64,000 bases of DNA from Jiangella aurantiaca (GCF_004349105.1 NZ_SMLB01000001.1:186001-250000), one strand, 5' to 3'. Numbered from the stretch's first letter, positions 49,892 to 58,700 are shown. Numbers and translations are program-made. Notes: generated from the letters alone by a model not told the origin.

Positions 49892-50806
49892 ATGTCGCGC
49901 ATCCAGATGCTCATGTCGAAGGCCGGGGCCGTCGCCCACCTCCTGGCCGTCGAGCTATCCGCGGCATCTGCAGGCGACCGTATGGCCACGGTTCAGGAAC
50001 TCAGCGAGCGGTACGAGGTCGGCAAGGGCACCGTCCAGGCGGCGTTGGCGCTGCTCGAGGAGGCCGGCGCGGTCGAGATCCGGGCGCGCGGCAAGCTGGG
50101 CACCTTCGTCGCGGCCATCGATCACGGGTTGATCTGGGAGTTCGCCGGCGGTCGGTCGATCTCGATCGCCATGCCGCTGCCGTACTCGCGTCGCTATGAA
50201 GGCCTCGCGACAGGGATCCACGCGGCGTTCCAACACGCTGGCGTGCCGCTGACGTTGATGTTCGTGCGCGGAGCGGCCGACCGCATGCGGGCACTGCGTG
50301 AGGAGCGGGCCGACTTCGCCGTGATGTCGCGGTTCGCGGCGCTGTCCGATCCGGAGCTGGACATCGTCCGCGACTTCGGCCCTCACTCCTACGTCGGCGC
50401 ACATGGCCTGGTGGTCGCCGAGGGGCGGGCGCCGGACGATCCGCAGCTGCGGGTCGCCGTCGACCCGGCGTCGGTCGACCAGGCAGAGCTGACCGCGGCC
50501 GTGTTCCCCGACCTTCCGCCGCAGCGGCGGGTCGAAGTGTCCTACAACCAGCTGAACAGGTACTTCGCCGACGGGCTCGTCGACGCCACGGTGTGGAACC
50601 TCGACGAGATCGACGCTCACATCTCCAGTCCGGTCACGGTCCATCCGGTCGAGGGGCTCGAGGACGATGCAACCACCTCGGCCGTCATCGTCGCGCGCCG
50701 GGACGCCGAAGCGGTGCCCACCGCGGTCGGGGCCGCGCTCGGGGACGACGTCGTCAGGACGGCGGCGGACGACGTCGTGGCCGGCCGGCTGATCCCCACG
50801 TACTGA
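49892..50806 (+). CDS. yhfZ: YhfZ-type GntR-like regulator
   Basis: A 304-residue regulator. The N-terminal winged helix (about 10-75) reads MATVQELSERYEVGKGTVQAALALLEEAGAVEI. The remaining 220 residues look like a periplasmic-binding-type effector domain (RSISIAMPLPYSRRYEGLATGIHAAF, DFAVMSRFAAL, EVSYNQLNRYFADGLVDATVWNLDEI). This two-domain order is that of YhfZ, the regulator of the E. coli yhf/php locus. The ATG is six bases after a -10 hexamer that overlaps an 18-bp palindrome, so it most likely represses its own operon and responds to a small ligand. It is first in an eight-gene set. Confidence 0.88.
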   Translation: MSRIQMLMSKAGAVAHLLAVELSAASAGDRMATVQELSERYEVGKGTVQAALALLEEAGAVEIRARGKLGTFVAAIDHGLIWEFAGGRSISIAMPLPYSRRYEGLATGIHAAFQHAGVPLTLMFVRGAADRMRALREERADFAVMSRFAALSDPELDIVRDFGPHSYVGAHGLVVAEGRAPDDPQLRVAVDPASVDQAELTAAVFPDLPPQRRVEVSYNQLNRYFADGLVDATVWNLDEIDAHISSPVTVHPVEGLEDDATTSAVIVARRDAEAVPTAVGAALGDDVVRTAADDVVAGRLIPTY

Positions 50807-50834
50807 ACCCACCCATCTATCGACGGAGCGATGC

Positions 50835-51215
50835 ATGGACGACCGACTCCGCCTGCGCCTCGGCATGTTCGGTGAGATGGCGCAGACCCCGCCGGGTGTC
50901 GTCGAGTTCGTGGCGAGCGAGCTCGCCCTGCTCGAGCCGGATTTCGAGGTCACCGACGACACCGCGGGGTCGCTGACCTCGCATCTGGTCGCCGCGCTGG
51001 GGCGGATGGTGCGGGGCGAGCCGGACATCGACCCGCCGGCCGACCTGGTTTACCAGCAGGTCGTGAATGAGGTTCCGGCCGCCGTGGACGCCGCCGCGCG
51101 GGTGTCCGACCGTGCGGAATCCGCGCTCGGCGTTCCGCTCTCCGCCGTCGAACGGCAGTACCTCAGCCTCCATCTCGGCGTCCTGGCGCTGACCGCAACC
51201 AAGGAGAACCGATGA
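50835..51215 (+). CDS. yhfY: YhfY-like PRD domain protein
   Basis: A 126-residue protein consisting of one PTS-regulation-type (PRD) domain, as in E. coli YhfY. It is helical, with GVVEFVASELALLEP and the C-terminal VERQYLSLHLGVLALTAT, where the His of SLHL matches the usual phospho-acceptor position of PRDs. No PTS enzymes are encoded nearby. It begins 28 bp after yhfZ with a moderate GGAG site. Its role in the locus is unknown; it could sense or modulate YhfZ or YhfT. Confidence 0.8.
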   Translation: MDDRLRLRLGMFGEMAQTPPGVVEFVASELALLEPDFEVTDDTAGSLTSHLVAALGRMVRGEPDIDPPADLVYQQVVNEVPAAVDAAARVSDRAESALGVPLSAVERQYLSLHLGVLALTATKENR

Positions 51216-51580
51216 AGATCATCGCTGGTGGAGTCGCGAAGACCGAGGTCGCGGAGGTCCTGCGACCACTGCTCCGCCCCGGCGACACCGTCGTCGTGGG
51301 CACGGACATGGACGCGGCCGTCCAACTGCGCTCCGGTGAGGCGGACTACTACCTCGGGACGTGCCACACTGGCGCCGGCGCGAGCCTCGGCGTGCTCGTG
51401 GGCCTGCTCGGTTCGGACAAGACGCACACGTTCGGCCGGTCGCTCCCGTCCGTGGAGACGATCCAGGCCGCTGTCGACGAGGGCAACCTCGCCTTCGGGT
51501 TCTCCCTGGATCAGGCGCAGGAGGTCGTGCCGGCGCTGTGGGCAGCGCTCGACGAAAGACGGCAGAGGGCAGACTCATGA
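51212..51580 (+). CDS. yhfU: YhfU-like DUF2620 protein
   Basis: A 122-residue small soluble protein, MKIIAGGVAKTEVAEVLRPLLRPGD, of the DUF2620 family (YhfU in E. coli). The conserved core is ADYYLGTCHTGAGASLGVLVGLLG, a glycine/threonine-rich loop that could bind phosphate or a nucleotide, followed by a Rossmann-like alternation. It is linked by ATGA-type overlaps to yhfY before it and yhfT after it. No function has been assigned to this family; coupling with the membrane protein YhfT suggests a complex. Confidence 0.85.
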   Translation: MKIIAGGVAKTEVAEVLRPLLRPGDTVVVGTDMDAAVQLRSGEADYYLGTCHTGAGASLGVLVGLLGSDKTHTFGRSLPSVETIQAAVDEGNLAFGFSLDQAQEVVPALWAALDERRQRADS

Positions 51581-52971
51581 CCCTCCTTGCCGCCACCGAG
51601 ACCTCGTCCGTCTCGTTCGAGCCATGGCAGGGCGCGCTGGTCATCGTGCTGTGCGCGTTCGCGGCGCTCATCGCGAACGCGGCGCTCGCGGTCTTCAACG
51701 ACGGCGCCCGGCCGTTCCTGCTCGACTACATCCAGGGCCGGTCCACACGGCTGGCCACCGCGACGATCGTCACCGGTCTCTCGGCCGGGTTCATCTTCGG
51801 CCTGGGTGCGCCGATGGCGCTGTCCACCGGGGTGCTCAATCCGTGGCTGGTCTTCCTGCCGGTCGAGATCATCGGCCTGGTGGCACCGTGGCGGTGGCTC
51901 GCGGCCACCGGCGGCGCCGCCTGGGGCGCGGTCTGCGTCTTCGGCCTCAACGCCGCCAACTCGGCCGCCACCTCCCTGCCGATCGACTTCGTCACGGCCT
52001 TGCAGCAGATCTCCACCCCCATCCTCTGGCTGTTCACCCTCTTCCCCGTGCTGGCGATCACCCGCCAGTTCGGCCGGGTGAAGGGCCTGGCCACGTTCGG
52101 TGCCGAGGTCGCCGTCGTCCTGCTGTCGATGAACGTCTGGCCGGACCTGTTCCCCGGCTCGCTGGCCATGGCAGTGGGCGTGGTCATGCTGCTCGGATTC
52201 GCACTCACCCAGGACCGGTCCGCCCGTCGCGCCGAGCAGCTGGTGCTGGCGGGCAGCTCCGCGGCCGAGCGGGCCGCGCACGACGAGCAGCGGGCCGCGA
52301 CCGCCGCGGCCTCTGATCAGCTGTTCGGTCCCAACGCGGACCGGCTGCGCAAGAACGTGCTCCCGCTGGGCCTGCTCGGCGGCCTGGTCGCGGCTCTGGC
52401 GGCCAGCGGCATCTTCGGTGGCGGCGAGGCGACCAGCTTCCTGGTCGCCGACGGCTCGTACTCGGAGGCCGCCCAAGTCGACTTCCTGCGGGCCTTCGGC
52501 TTCGTGCCGCTGATCGCCACGACGGCGCTGGCCTCGGGCGCGTACGCGATGGCCGGGTTCACCTTCGTCTACCCGATCGGCTACCTCGCCCACGTCTTCG
52601 TGGACGCCTGGCCGCTGGCGATCGCGGTCGCGTTCGTGCTGGGCGCGCTGGTCATGTCCGCCGAGGTGCTGCTGCTCAGCGCCGTCGGACGATGGCTGCA
52701 GCATTGGCCGAGCGTGCGCGAGTCGGCCGACCACATCCGGCACGCCATCACCGAGTCGCTCTCGCTGGCGATCCTGGTCGGCTCCCTGATGGCCGGCCTG
52801 GCCATGGGCGGCGGTCTTGGCATCGCGCTGGTCGGTGGCCTGTACCTGCTCAACGAAGCGATGGGACGTCCGGTCGTGCGGATGGCGTCCGGCCCGGCGG
52901 CGGTCATCGTCGGCGGCATCGTGCTCAACCTGCTGTATCTGGTCGACCTCGTCGCCCCGGTGAGCGGCTGA
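51577..52971 (+). CDS. yhfT: YhfT-like membrane transporter
   Basis: A 464-residue integral membrane protein with about 10-12 predicted TMs, starting with a segment at about 20-42 (GALVIVLCAFAALIANAALAV). Conserved loops include NDGARPFLLDYIQGR and SRLATATIVTGLSAGFIFGLGAPMAL, as in YhfT proteins. A cytoplasmic loop (about 208-265) is rich in charged residues. It is coupled by a four-base overlap with yhfU and a one-base overlap with php. Membership of a transporter superfamily is suspected from topology, but the substrate is unknown. Confidence 0.85.
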   Translation: MTLLAATETSSVSFEPWQGALVIVLCAFAALIANAALAVFNDGARPFLLDYIQGRSTRLATATIVTGLSAGFIFGLGAPMALSTGVLNPWLVFLPVEIIGLVAPWRWLAATGGAAWGAVCVFGLNAANSAATSLPIDFVTALQQISTPILWLFTLFPVLAITRQFGRVKGLATFGAEVAVVLLSMNVWPDLFPGSLAMAVGVVMLLGFALTQDRSARRAEQLVLAGSSAAERAAHDEQRAATAAASDQLFGPNADRLRKNVLPLGLLGGLVAALAASGIFGGGEATSFLVADGSYSEAAQVDFLRAFGFVPLIATTALASGAYAMAGFTFVYPIGYLAHVFVDAWPLAIAVAFVLGALVMSAEVLLLSAVGRWLQHWPSVRESADHIRHAITESLSLAILVGSLMAGLAMGGGLGIALVGGLYLLNEAMGRPVVRMASGPAAVIVGGIVLNLLYLVDLVAPVSG

Positions 52972-53909
52972 TGCCGATCACGACGGCCAGCGGCCGCGTG
53001 CTCGCGCCGGCGGACGTGCCCGGCACTGTCCTCGCCCACGAGCACCTGGTCCTGGACCTCACCCAGCCGGGCGACCCCGGAGCGCGAGTGAGCGACGACG
53101 CCGCGGTGGCGGCCGAGCTGGCCGCGGCCCGGAGCGCGGCCGGGCTGGGCCTCGTCGTCGACCTGACCTGCCGCGGGATGGGCGGCGACCCGGCGCGGGC
53201 ACGCGCGATCGCGGAGCAGGCCGGCGTCGAGGTCGTGCTCGCGACCGGGTGGTACTACGACCGGTTCCACCCGGACGGCGAACCCGGCGACTCCGTCGAG
53301 CGCGCGACGCAGCTGCTGGTCGACGACGTCTATGACGGCCTCGGCGGCGGCGCGGTGCGTACCGGGATCCGCCCCGGGGTGATCGGCGAGATCGGCAGCC
53401 ACGGCGAGCAGGCCAGCCCGTCCGAGCGGGTCGGCCTGGTCGCGGCCGCCGGCGCCGCGCTGCACACCGGCCTGTCCGTCGCCACCCACGCCCACCTCGG
53501 GCGCGGCGGACTGGAACAGCTGGATCTGCTCACCTCGGCAGGCATGCCGCCGCACCGCATCTGCATCGGCCATCAGGACCTCATCGACGACCCCGGCCAG
53601 CACGGCACCATCGCCGCCGCCGGTGCCTACGTCGCCTTCGACACCGTCGGCAAGGCGTCCTACCAGCCCGACGAGCAGCGGATCGAGCTGCTGCTCGCCC
53701 TGCTGGACGCCGGCCACGCCCGGCGAGTGCTGCTCAGCAATGACATCTCCCGTGACGCCTACCTGACCAGCCGCGGCGGGCAGGGCTTCGGCCACGTGCT
53801 CGGCCCGTTCCGCGCTGCGCTCGCGGCCCGCGGCGTCGACCCGCCGACCCTCGACCTGCTCTACCGGACGAACGCACTGCGCTGGCTGGACGGAATGGAG
53901 GAACCATGA
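52971..53909 (+). CDS. php: Phosphotriesterase-homology protein Php (YhfV)
   Basis: A 312-residue TIM-barrel metallohydrolase of the phosphotriesterase family. The binuclear metal ligands are visible: His23 and His25 (LAHEHLVLD), Glu140 (GVIGEIGS) in place of the carboxylated Lys of true PTE, His in VATHAHLG, His in CIGHQDL and Asp in LLSNDISRD. A Glu bridge is exactly what E. coli Php uses. The in vivo reaction of Php is unknown; only a tight link with the yhf genes is conserved. The start is the ATG sharing one base with the yhfT stop. An intact active site predicts hydrolysis of an ester, lactone or phosphodiester made by the neighbouring enzymes. Confidence 0.88.
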   Translation: MPITTASGRVLAPADVPGTVLAHEHLVLDLTQPGDPGARVSDDAAVAAELAAARSAAGLGLVVDLTCRGMGGDPARARAIAEQAGVEVVLATGWYYDRFHPDGEPGDSVERATQLLVDDVYDGLGGGAVRTGIRPGVIGEIGSHGEQASPSERVGLVAAAGAALHTGLSVATHAHLGRGGLEQLDLLTSAGMPPHRICIGHQDLIDDPGQHGTIAAAGAYVAFDTVGKASYQPDEQRIELLLALLDAGHARRVLLSNDISRDAYLTSRGGQGFGHVLGPFRAALAARGVDPPTLDLLYRTNALRWLDGMEEP

Positions 53910-55030
53910 CCCCGACGCCCGCGCGCCCATCGCTGCCCCAGACCACGACGCTGCCCATCGCGACCGCCGACGACGCCCTGGCGGCGCAGCAGCGCCTGGT
54001 CGCGGCGGTCGCGACCCACTTCACCGACGGCGCCCTGTTCCGCGCCGACATCGGTGTCGTTCCCGGTCTCGGCCGGCCGGACACGACCGCGCGCGCGGAG
54101 GCGGCGCTGGCCGACGCGTTCGGTGCCGAGGACGCCTGCCTGGTCCAGGGCGCGGGCACCGGTGCCATCCGCGCCGCGCTCTCCGCCGGCCCGTGGTCGC
54201 AGCAGCGGCGGCGGATCATCGCCCACGACGCACCCGACTACTCGACGACGGCGACGACGTTCCGCGACGGCATGGCCGAGCTCGTCCGGGTCGACTTCGA
54301 CGACGACAGCGCCCTCGACGCCGTCCTGGCCGGCGACCCGGCGCGCTGGGTCTACGTCCAGCACTCCCGGCAACGGCTCGCCGATCGGCACCAGCCCTCC
54401 AGCGTGATCGCGCGGGCGGTCGCGGCCGGCCGCGGGGTCGTCGTCGACGACAACTACGCGGTCTTCCGCACCCCGCGGATCGGCGTCGAGCACGGCGCCA
54501 CCGTCTCGGCGTTCTCCCTGTTCAAGCTGCACGGGCCGGAGGGCGTCGGTGTGGTCGTCGGCGACGGCGAACTCGTCGGCCGGGCCCGGGCGGCGAACTA
54601 CTCCGGCGGCGGCCAGGTCCAGGGCGGCCAGGCGCTGGCCGCGCTGCAGGCGCTGGTGATGGTGCCGCTGAACTGGGCCGCGCAGGCCCGCGCCGTGACG
54701 GAGCTGGCCGGCCGGTTGGCGGCCGGCGAGGTGCCCGGTGTGGTGGACGTCCGGCTGGCCAACGCGCAGGACTTGTGCGTCGTCGCGCTGCTGGACCGGC
54801 CTGTGGCGGCTCATGTGCCGGCGTGGGCCGCGCGATACGGTGCGGCACCGTTCCCCGTCGGCTCCAACTCGCGGCACGAGATCACGCCGCTGGTCTACCG
54901 GCTGTCGTCGTCCACGCTCGCCGCCCAGCCGGAGCTGGCGGACTGGGCGATCCGGGTCAACCCGATGCGTGCCGGCGCGGAGCTGACCGCACAGATCCTG
55001 CGGTCGGCCCTGGCCGAGGGGGACCGTTGA
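53906..55030 (+). CDS. yhfS: YhfS-like PLP-dependent transferase
   Basis: A 374-residue fold-type I PLP enzyme, like E. coli YhfS. The PLP Lys is Lys207 in FSLFKLHGPEGVGVVVG. The cofactor ring-stacking area is CLVQGAGTGAIRAALSAG near residue 80. The Asp that binds the pyridine N is in VVDDNYAVFRTPRIG. The N-terminal part is GALFRADIGVVPGLGRPDTTARAE. It has the length of aminotransferases/cystathionine lyases. The start overlaps php by four bases and the end overlaps yhfX by one. Amine transfer or elimination on an amino-acid-like intermediate is inferred. Confidence 0.85.
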   Translation: MTPTPARPSLPQTTTLPIATADDALAAQQRLVAAVATHFTDGALFRADIGVVPGLGRPDTTARAEAALADAFGAEDACLVQGAGTGAIRAALSAGPWSQQRRRIIAHDAPDYSTTATTFRDGMAELVRVDFDDDSALDAVLAGDPARWVYVQHSRQRLADRHQPSSVIARAVAAGRGVVVDDNYAVFRTPRIGVEHGATVSAFSLFKLHGPEGVGVVVGDGELVGRARAANYSGGGQVQGGQALAALQALVMVPLNWAAQARAVTELAGRLAAGEVPGVVDVRLANAQDLCVVALLDRPVAAHVPAWAARYGAAPFPVGSNSRHEITPLVYRLSSSTLAAQPELADWAIRVNPMRAGAELTAQILRSALAEGDR

Positions 55031-56193
55031 TGTTCCTGGCGATGACCGAGCGGCGCAATCCACCGCTCATCGAGGCCGCGATCGACCTGCACCGCTCCGG
55101 CGCCATCGAACCGGACACGTACGTGGTCGACCTCGACGCGGTGGACCACAACGCGGCCGCGCTGGCGGCGACCGCCGCGCGGCACGGCGTGCAGCTGTGG
55201 TTCGTCGCCAAGCAGTACGGCCGCAACCCCCTCATCACCGCCACCGTTGCCCAGCACCTACCGATGGCGGCCGCGATCGACCATCGCGAGGCCGCCGCGC
55301 TGCTCGACGCAGGCGCCCGGCTGGGTAACCTGGGCCATCTCGTCCAGGTGCCGCGCCGCCGGCTGCCCGGCCTGCTCGCCGAGCGGCCGGCCTACGTGAC
55401 GGCGGCGGATCGGCAGAACCTCGAGGCCATCGCCGCGGCCGCGCGCGGACTCGGTCGGGTCCAGCCGGCGCTGCTGAAGATCCGGGGCGCGGCGGAGTCG
55501 ACATTCCCGGGCCAGGACGGCGGCTTCGAGCTCGACGAGGTCGCCGGTGTGCTCGAGTACGCCGCGCGGCTGGACGGGGTACGCGTCGCCGGCGCGACCG
55601 GGTTCCCCTGCCTGAGCTTCGACCCCGTCGCGGGCCGGCCCCGGCCGACCGGCACGCTGCGCCGGGTGCTGGCCGCTTCCGCGACCATGCGCGAGACGGG
55701 CCTCGACCCGGTGCTGTCGCTGCCCAGCCACACCAGCGTCAGCACGATCCCGCAGATCGAACGCCTCGGCGGCACCGTCGGCGAGCCCGGCCACGCGCTC
55801 ACCGGCACGACACCCGAGCACGCCGTCGACGCCGGCCTGACCGAGAGGCCGGCACTGGTGTACGTGTCCGAGGTCGCCCAGCTCGGCTCGGCACCGAGCG
55901 TGTTCGGCGGCGGCTTCTACAGCCGCGGACGGGCCCGCGGCCTGCTCGTCGCCACCGACAGCGGCCTGCGCCGGGCGACCCTGCACGACACCCCGGCCGG
56001 GAGCATCGACTACTACCGGCGGTTCGACTGGGCCGGCGACGGGACCGCGGCGCGAGTCGGCGACACGGCGGTGATGGCGTTCCGTACCCAGATCTTCGTC
56101 ACGCGCTCCCGGGTGGCCGTCGTCTCCGGGATCGCCTCGGGACGGCTGCGGCTGGAGGGCGTGTTCGACGCGCTCGGGAGCCGGGTCGGATGA
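55030..56193 (+). CDS. yhfX: YhfX-like alanine-racemase-fold PLP enzyme
   Basis: A 387-residue protein with an alanine-racemase-type N-terminal barrel. The PLP Lys is Lys61 in LWFVAKQYGRNP. Other features are NLGHLVQVPRRRLPGLL, the FPGQDGGFELDEVAGV segment and a C-terminal beta domain (GGGFYSRGRARGLLVATDSG). It is YhfX-like rather than a true Alr because the Tyr-rich second-subunit motif of Alr is not evident. ATG 55030 shares one base with the yhfS stop. It probably works on an amino intermediate together with YhfS. Confidence 0.85.
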   Translation: MFLAMTERRNPPLIEAAIDLHRSGAIEPDTYVVDLDAVDHNAAALAATAARHGVQLWFVAKQYGRNPLITATVAQHLPMAAAIDHREAAALLDAGARLGNLGHLVQVPRRRLPGLLAERPAYVTAADRQNLEAIAAAARGLGRVQPALLKIRGAAESTFPGQDGGFELDEVAGVLEYAARLDGVRVAGATGFPCLSFDPVAGRPRPTGTLRRVLAASATMRETGLDPVLSLPSHTSVSTIPQIERLGGTVGEPGHALTGTTPEHAVDAGLTERPALVYVSEVAQLGSAPSVFGGGFYSRGRARGLLVATDSGLRRATLHDTPAGSIDYYRRFDWAGDGTAARVGDTAVMAFRTQIFVTRSRVAVVSGIASGRLRLEGVFDALGSRVG

Positions 56194-57488
56194 AGCCGAG
56201 TCACCTCGAACCAGCGGGGCGCTCGGCCACCGTTCTCATCCTCGACGGCTTCGGCAGCGGGGCGATGCCGGACGTGGCCACCGTCTGGGAGTCGGACACG
56301 GCAGCAGACACCGTCGCCGCCGTCGCGACCTGGTCGGTGCGTGAGCGGGGCCGCCCGCTGCGGGTGCCACACCTGGCCGGGCTAGGACTGGCGGCGCTCC
56401 GGCCGGACCTGAGCGACGTGCTCGCCGCTCCGCTCCCGCTGCTGCGCGCCGCCGGTGCCCGGGCCGGACTCGGCTACCCCGGCGCGGACTCCTTCGCCGG
56501 CCATCAGACGCTCATGGGCGCCGACATGTCCCACGTCGTCCTGTGCCGGCTGGCCGACCGGATCGACGTGGTGACGGCGGCGCTGCGGGCACGCGGACAC
56601 CGGGTGCGGCCGCTGGACCACCGACCCGTGCTCGTGGTCGACGGGGTCGCGCTCGTCCACGACAACCTGGAGGCCGACCCGGGGCTGAACTGGAACGTCT
56701 CCGCCCGCCTGGGCGATCTCCAGTTCGCCGCGATCCTCGAGATCGCGCAGATCGTGCGCGAGGTGGCACCGGTCGCCAGGGTGATCGCCGTCGGCGGCCA
56801 CTCCGACCGGCCACTGGCCGCCGCCGTACGTCCCGGCCCTGGCGACACCGTCGGGCTGGACACCCCGGCCAGCGGCTTCTACCGCAACGGCGGGCTTCGG
56901 GTGCAGCACCTCGGCGCCCAGGTCGACCACGCCCGCCAGCTGCACGAGGCGGCGGCCCGATCCGGCCACCGGGTGGTCCTGATCGGAAAGGCCGCGGACC
57001 TGCTGGTGACGGACTCGCCGGTCGACCGGCGCCCGGGCGTGGACACCGCCGCCGTTCTCGCGGACGTCGCCCGCGCTGCGGGGCACGGGCTCGTGGTCGC
57101 AAACGTCCAGCAGACCGACCTCGCCGGGCACTCGCAGGACCCCGCCGCGTTCGCCGACCAGCTGGAGGCGGTCGACCGTGCGCTGCCCCGGATCGTCGAG
57201 CGGCTTGGCCCTCGGGACCTGCTGGTCGTCACCGGCGACCACGGCAACGACCCGACCGCCGGGCACCCGTTCCACACCCGCGAGTGGGTCCCGGTCCTGG
57301 CCGGGACGGGGACCGAGGGCGGGACGGGCGCGTCGATGCGCCGAGGCCGTGACCTGGCCTCGCTGGCGGACATCGGCGCCTCGGTCGCCCACTGGCTGGG
57401 ACTGCCCGCTCAGTCGACCGCCATTGGTGTCGCCGGCGACCTCGTCGCCGGAACCTCGGCCGAGCCGGCTCACTCCGGGCTCGGCTAG
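56190..57488 (+). CDS. yhfW: YhfW-like phosphopentomutase-family protein
   Basis: A 432-residue member of the alkaline-phosphatase superfamily closest to phosphopentomutase. The first metal Asp is Asp19 (LILDGFGSGAMPD). The metal site residues are in NVQQTDLAGHSQDP, VTGDHGNDPTAGHPFHTRE. The nucleophile loop reads GADSFAGHQTLMG (98-110). In phosphopentomutase the Thr before GH is the nucleophile; at the matching place here is Ala103, with Ser101 two residues before. So the chemistry may differ from a mutase. It ends the operon, overlapping yhfX by four bases; the TAG is at 57486-57488. Confidence 0.85.
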   Translation: MKPSHLEPAGRSATVLILDGFGSGAMPDVATVWESDTAADTVAAVATWSVRERGRPLRVPHLAGLGLAALRPDLSDVLAAPLPLLRAAGARAGLGYPGADSFAGHQTLMGADMSHVVLCRLADRIDVVTAALRARGHRVRPLDHRPVLVVDGVALVHDNLEADPGLNWNVSARLGDLQFAAILEIAQIVREVAPVARVIAVGGHSDRPLAAAVRPGPGDTVGLDTPASGFYRNGGLRVQHLGAQVDHARQLHEAAARSGHRVVLIGKAADLLVTDSPVDRRPGVDTAAVLADVARAAGHGLVVANVQQTDLAGHSQDPAAFADQLEAVDRALPRIVERLGPRDLLVVTGDHGNDPTAGHPFHTREWVPVLAGTGTEGGTGASMRRGRDLASLADIGASVAHWLGLPAQSTAIGVAGDLVAGTSAEPAHSGLG

Positions 57489-57543
57489 GACCCTTCTCGC
57501 GAACAGCGGGGTCGGCAATCGCTTTCCGGTGCGTTGGCGCGGG

Positions 57544-57620
57544 CCATCACCAGGATTCTGCGAGCGTCAACACGATCGCAGGCGTAGTGCGACACGCGTT
57601 TTCGTAGTGAACGTGATCAT
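57544..57620. repeat. Dispersed repeat element A, copy 3 (reverse orientation)
   Basis: On the minus strand this stretch reads CGCCTGCGATCGTGTTGACG and AATCCTGGTGATG, matching 7071-7110 and 18782-18820 with a few substitutions. It occupies the 153-bp gap between the convergent yhfW and ABC permease genes. The lengths of the pairing arms are shorter than in copy 1. Confidence 0.55.
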
Positions 57621-57641
57621 TCCGGCCCCGCGGCGCGGCCG

Positions 57642-58700
57642 CTACCCCTGTTGTTCTGCTCGGCGCCGGGCGGCGAGGACGCGCTGCAGGATGACGAAGA
57701 CCAGCAGGATGCCGCCGGTGATGATGGTCGTCATCTCCGGACGGATGCCGCCGTCGCGGGTGATGAGGACGTTCATCAGGCCGAGCACGAGCGCGCCCAC
57801 CACCGAGCCGAGCACGAAGCCGGTGCCGCCGGTGAGCAGCGTGCCGCCGATGACGACCGCCGCGATCGCGTCCAGCTCCCAGCCGATGCCGGTGATGTTC
57901 TGGGCGCTGCCCAGCCGCGACGTGTAGACGACGGCGGCGATGCCGGCGAGCGTGCCGCTGATCACGTAGATGCCCAGTTTGGTGGCCGGCACCGGCAGGC
58001 CCATGAGCGTGGCCGACTGCTCAGAGCCGCCGATCGCGTAGACGGTGCGGCCGAACCGGGTCCGGTGCAGCACGAGGAACCCGAGGACGACGATCACGAC
58101 GGCGGCGACAACGCCCGGCGTGATCACCAGGTCGTTCACCTTGTCGCCGTCGATGATCTTCAGCTGGGTCGCCAGCTCGCGGATCGAGGAGTCGTCTGCC
58201 AGCCGCTCCGGGACGGTGCTCAGCATCGATGCGAGCCCGCGGGCCAGGAACATCGTCGCCAGTGTCGCGATGAACGGCTGTACCCCGAAGTACTGGATGA
58301 GCACGCCCGAGACCAACCCCAGCGCCGAGCCGATCAGCACCATGACCAGCACGGCGGCGGCCGGATGCCAGCCCGCGTTGGCCAGCATGACCCCGGCGAC
58401 GCTGCTGAACGCGATGACGGCGCCGACGGACAGGTCGATGCCGCCCGTGAGGATCACGAACGTGAGCCCGACCGCGAGAATGATCAGGTGAGAGTTGTTG
58501 ACCAGCAGGTTCGACAGCGTGCTGAACTGCACGATGCGCCCGTAGGCGGCCTCGCCGTAGATGATCATCCCGACGAAGATGAGCAGCGCCGCCACGGTGG
58601 GCAGCGCGCTGAGCCGGGCGCCCAGCCGGTCGGCCAGCGAGCGGCGCGACGGAGCGGGGCCGGGCGCGGACCCGGTCGGCGGTCGAGTGGTGACGGTCAT
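57642..58700 (-). CDS. ABC transporter permease, YjfF-like (galactofuranose type)
   Basis: A 352-residue permease of the ribose/galactofuranose class, with about 8-10 TMs. The start MTVTTRPPTGSAPGPAPSRR precedes TM1 at about 35-55. Family text includes LTFVILTGGIDLSVGAVIAFSSVAG, FIATLATMFLARGLASML and TKLGIYVISGTLAGIAAVVYTSRLGSAQ, as in E. coli YjfF. The ATG overlaps the previous permease gene by four bases. It is the last gene of a four-gene operon. Confidence 0.88.
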   Translation of the reverse strand: MTVTTRPPTGSAPGPAPSRRSLADRLGARLSALPTVAALLIFVGMIIYGEAAYGRIVQFSTLSNLLVNNSHLIILAVGLTFVILTGGIDLSVGAVIAFSSVAGVMLANAGWHPAAAVLVMVLIGSALGLVSGVLIQYFGVQPFIATLATMFLARGLASMLSTVPERLADDSSIRELATQLKIIDGDKVNDLVITPGVVAAVVIVVLGFLVLHRTRFGRTVYAIGGSEQSATLMGLPVPATKLGIYVISGTLAGIAAVVYTSRLGSAQNITGIGWELDAIAAVVIGGTLLTGGTGFVLGSVVGALVLGLMNVLITRDGGIRPEMTTIITGGILLVFVILQRVLAARRRAEQQG

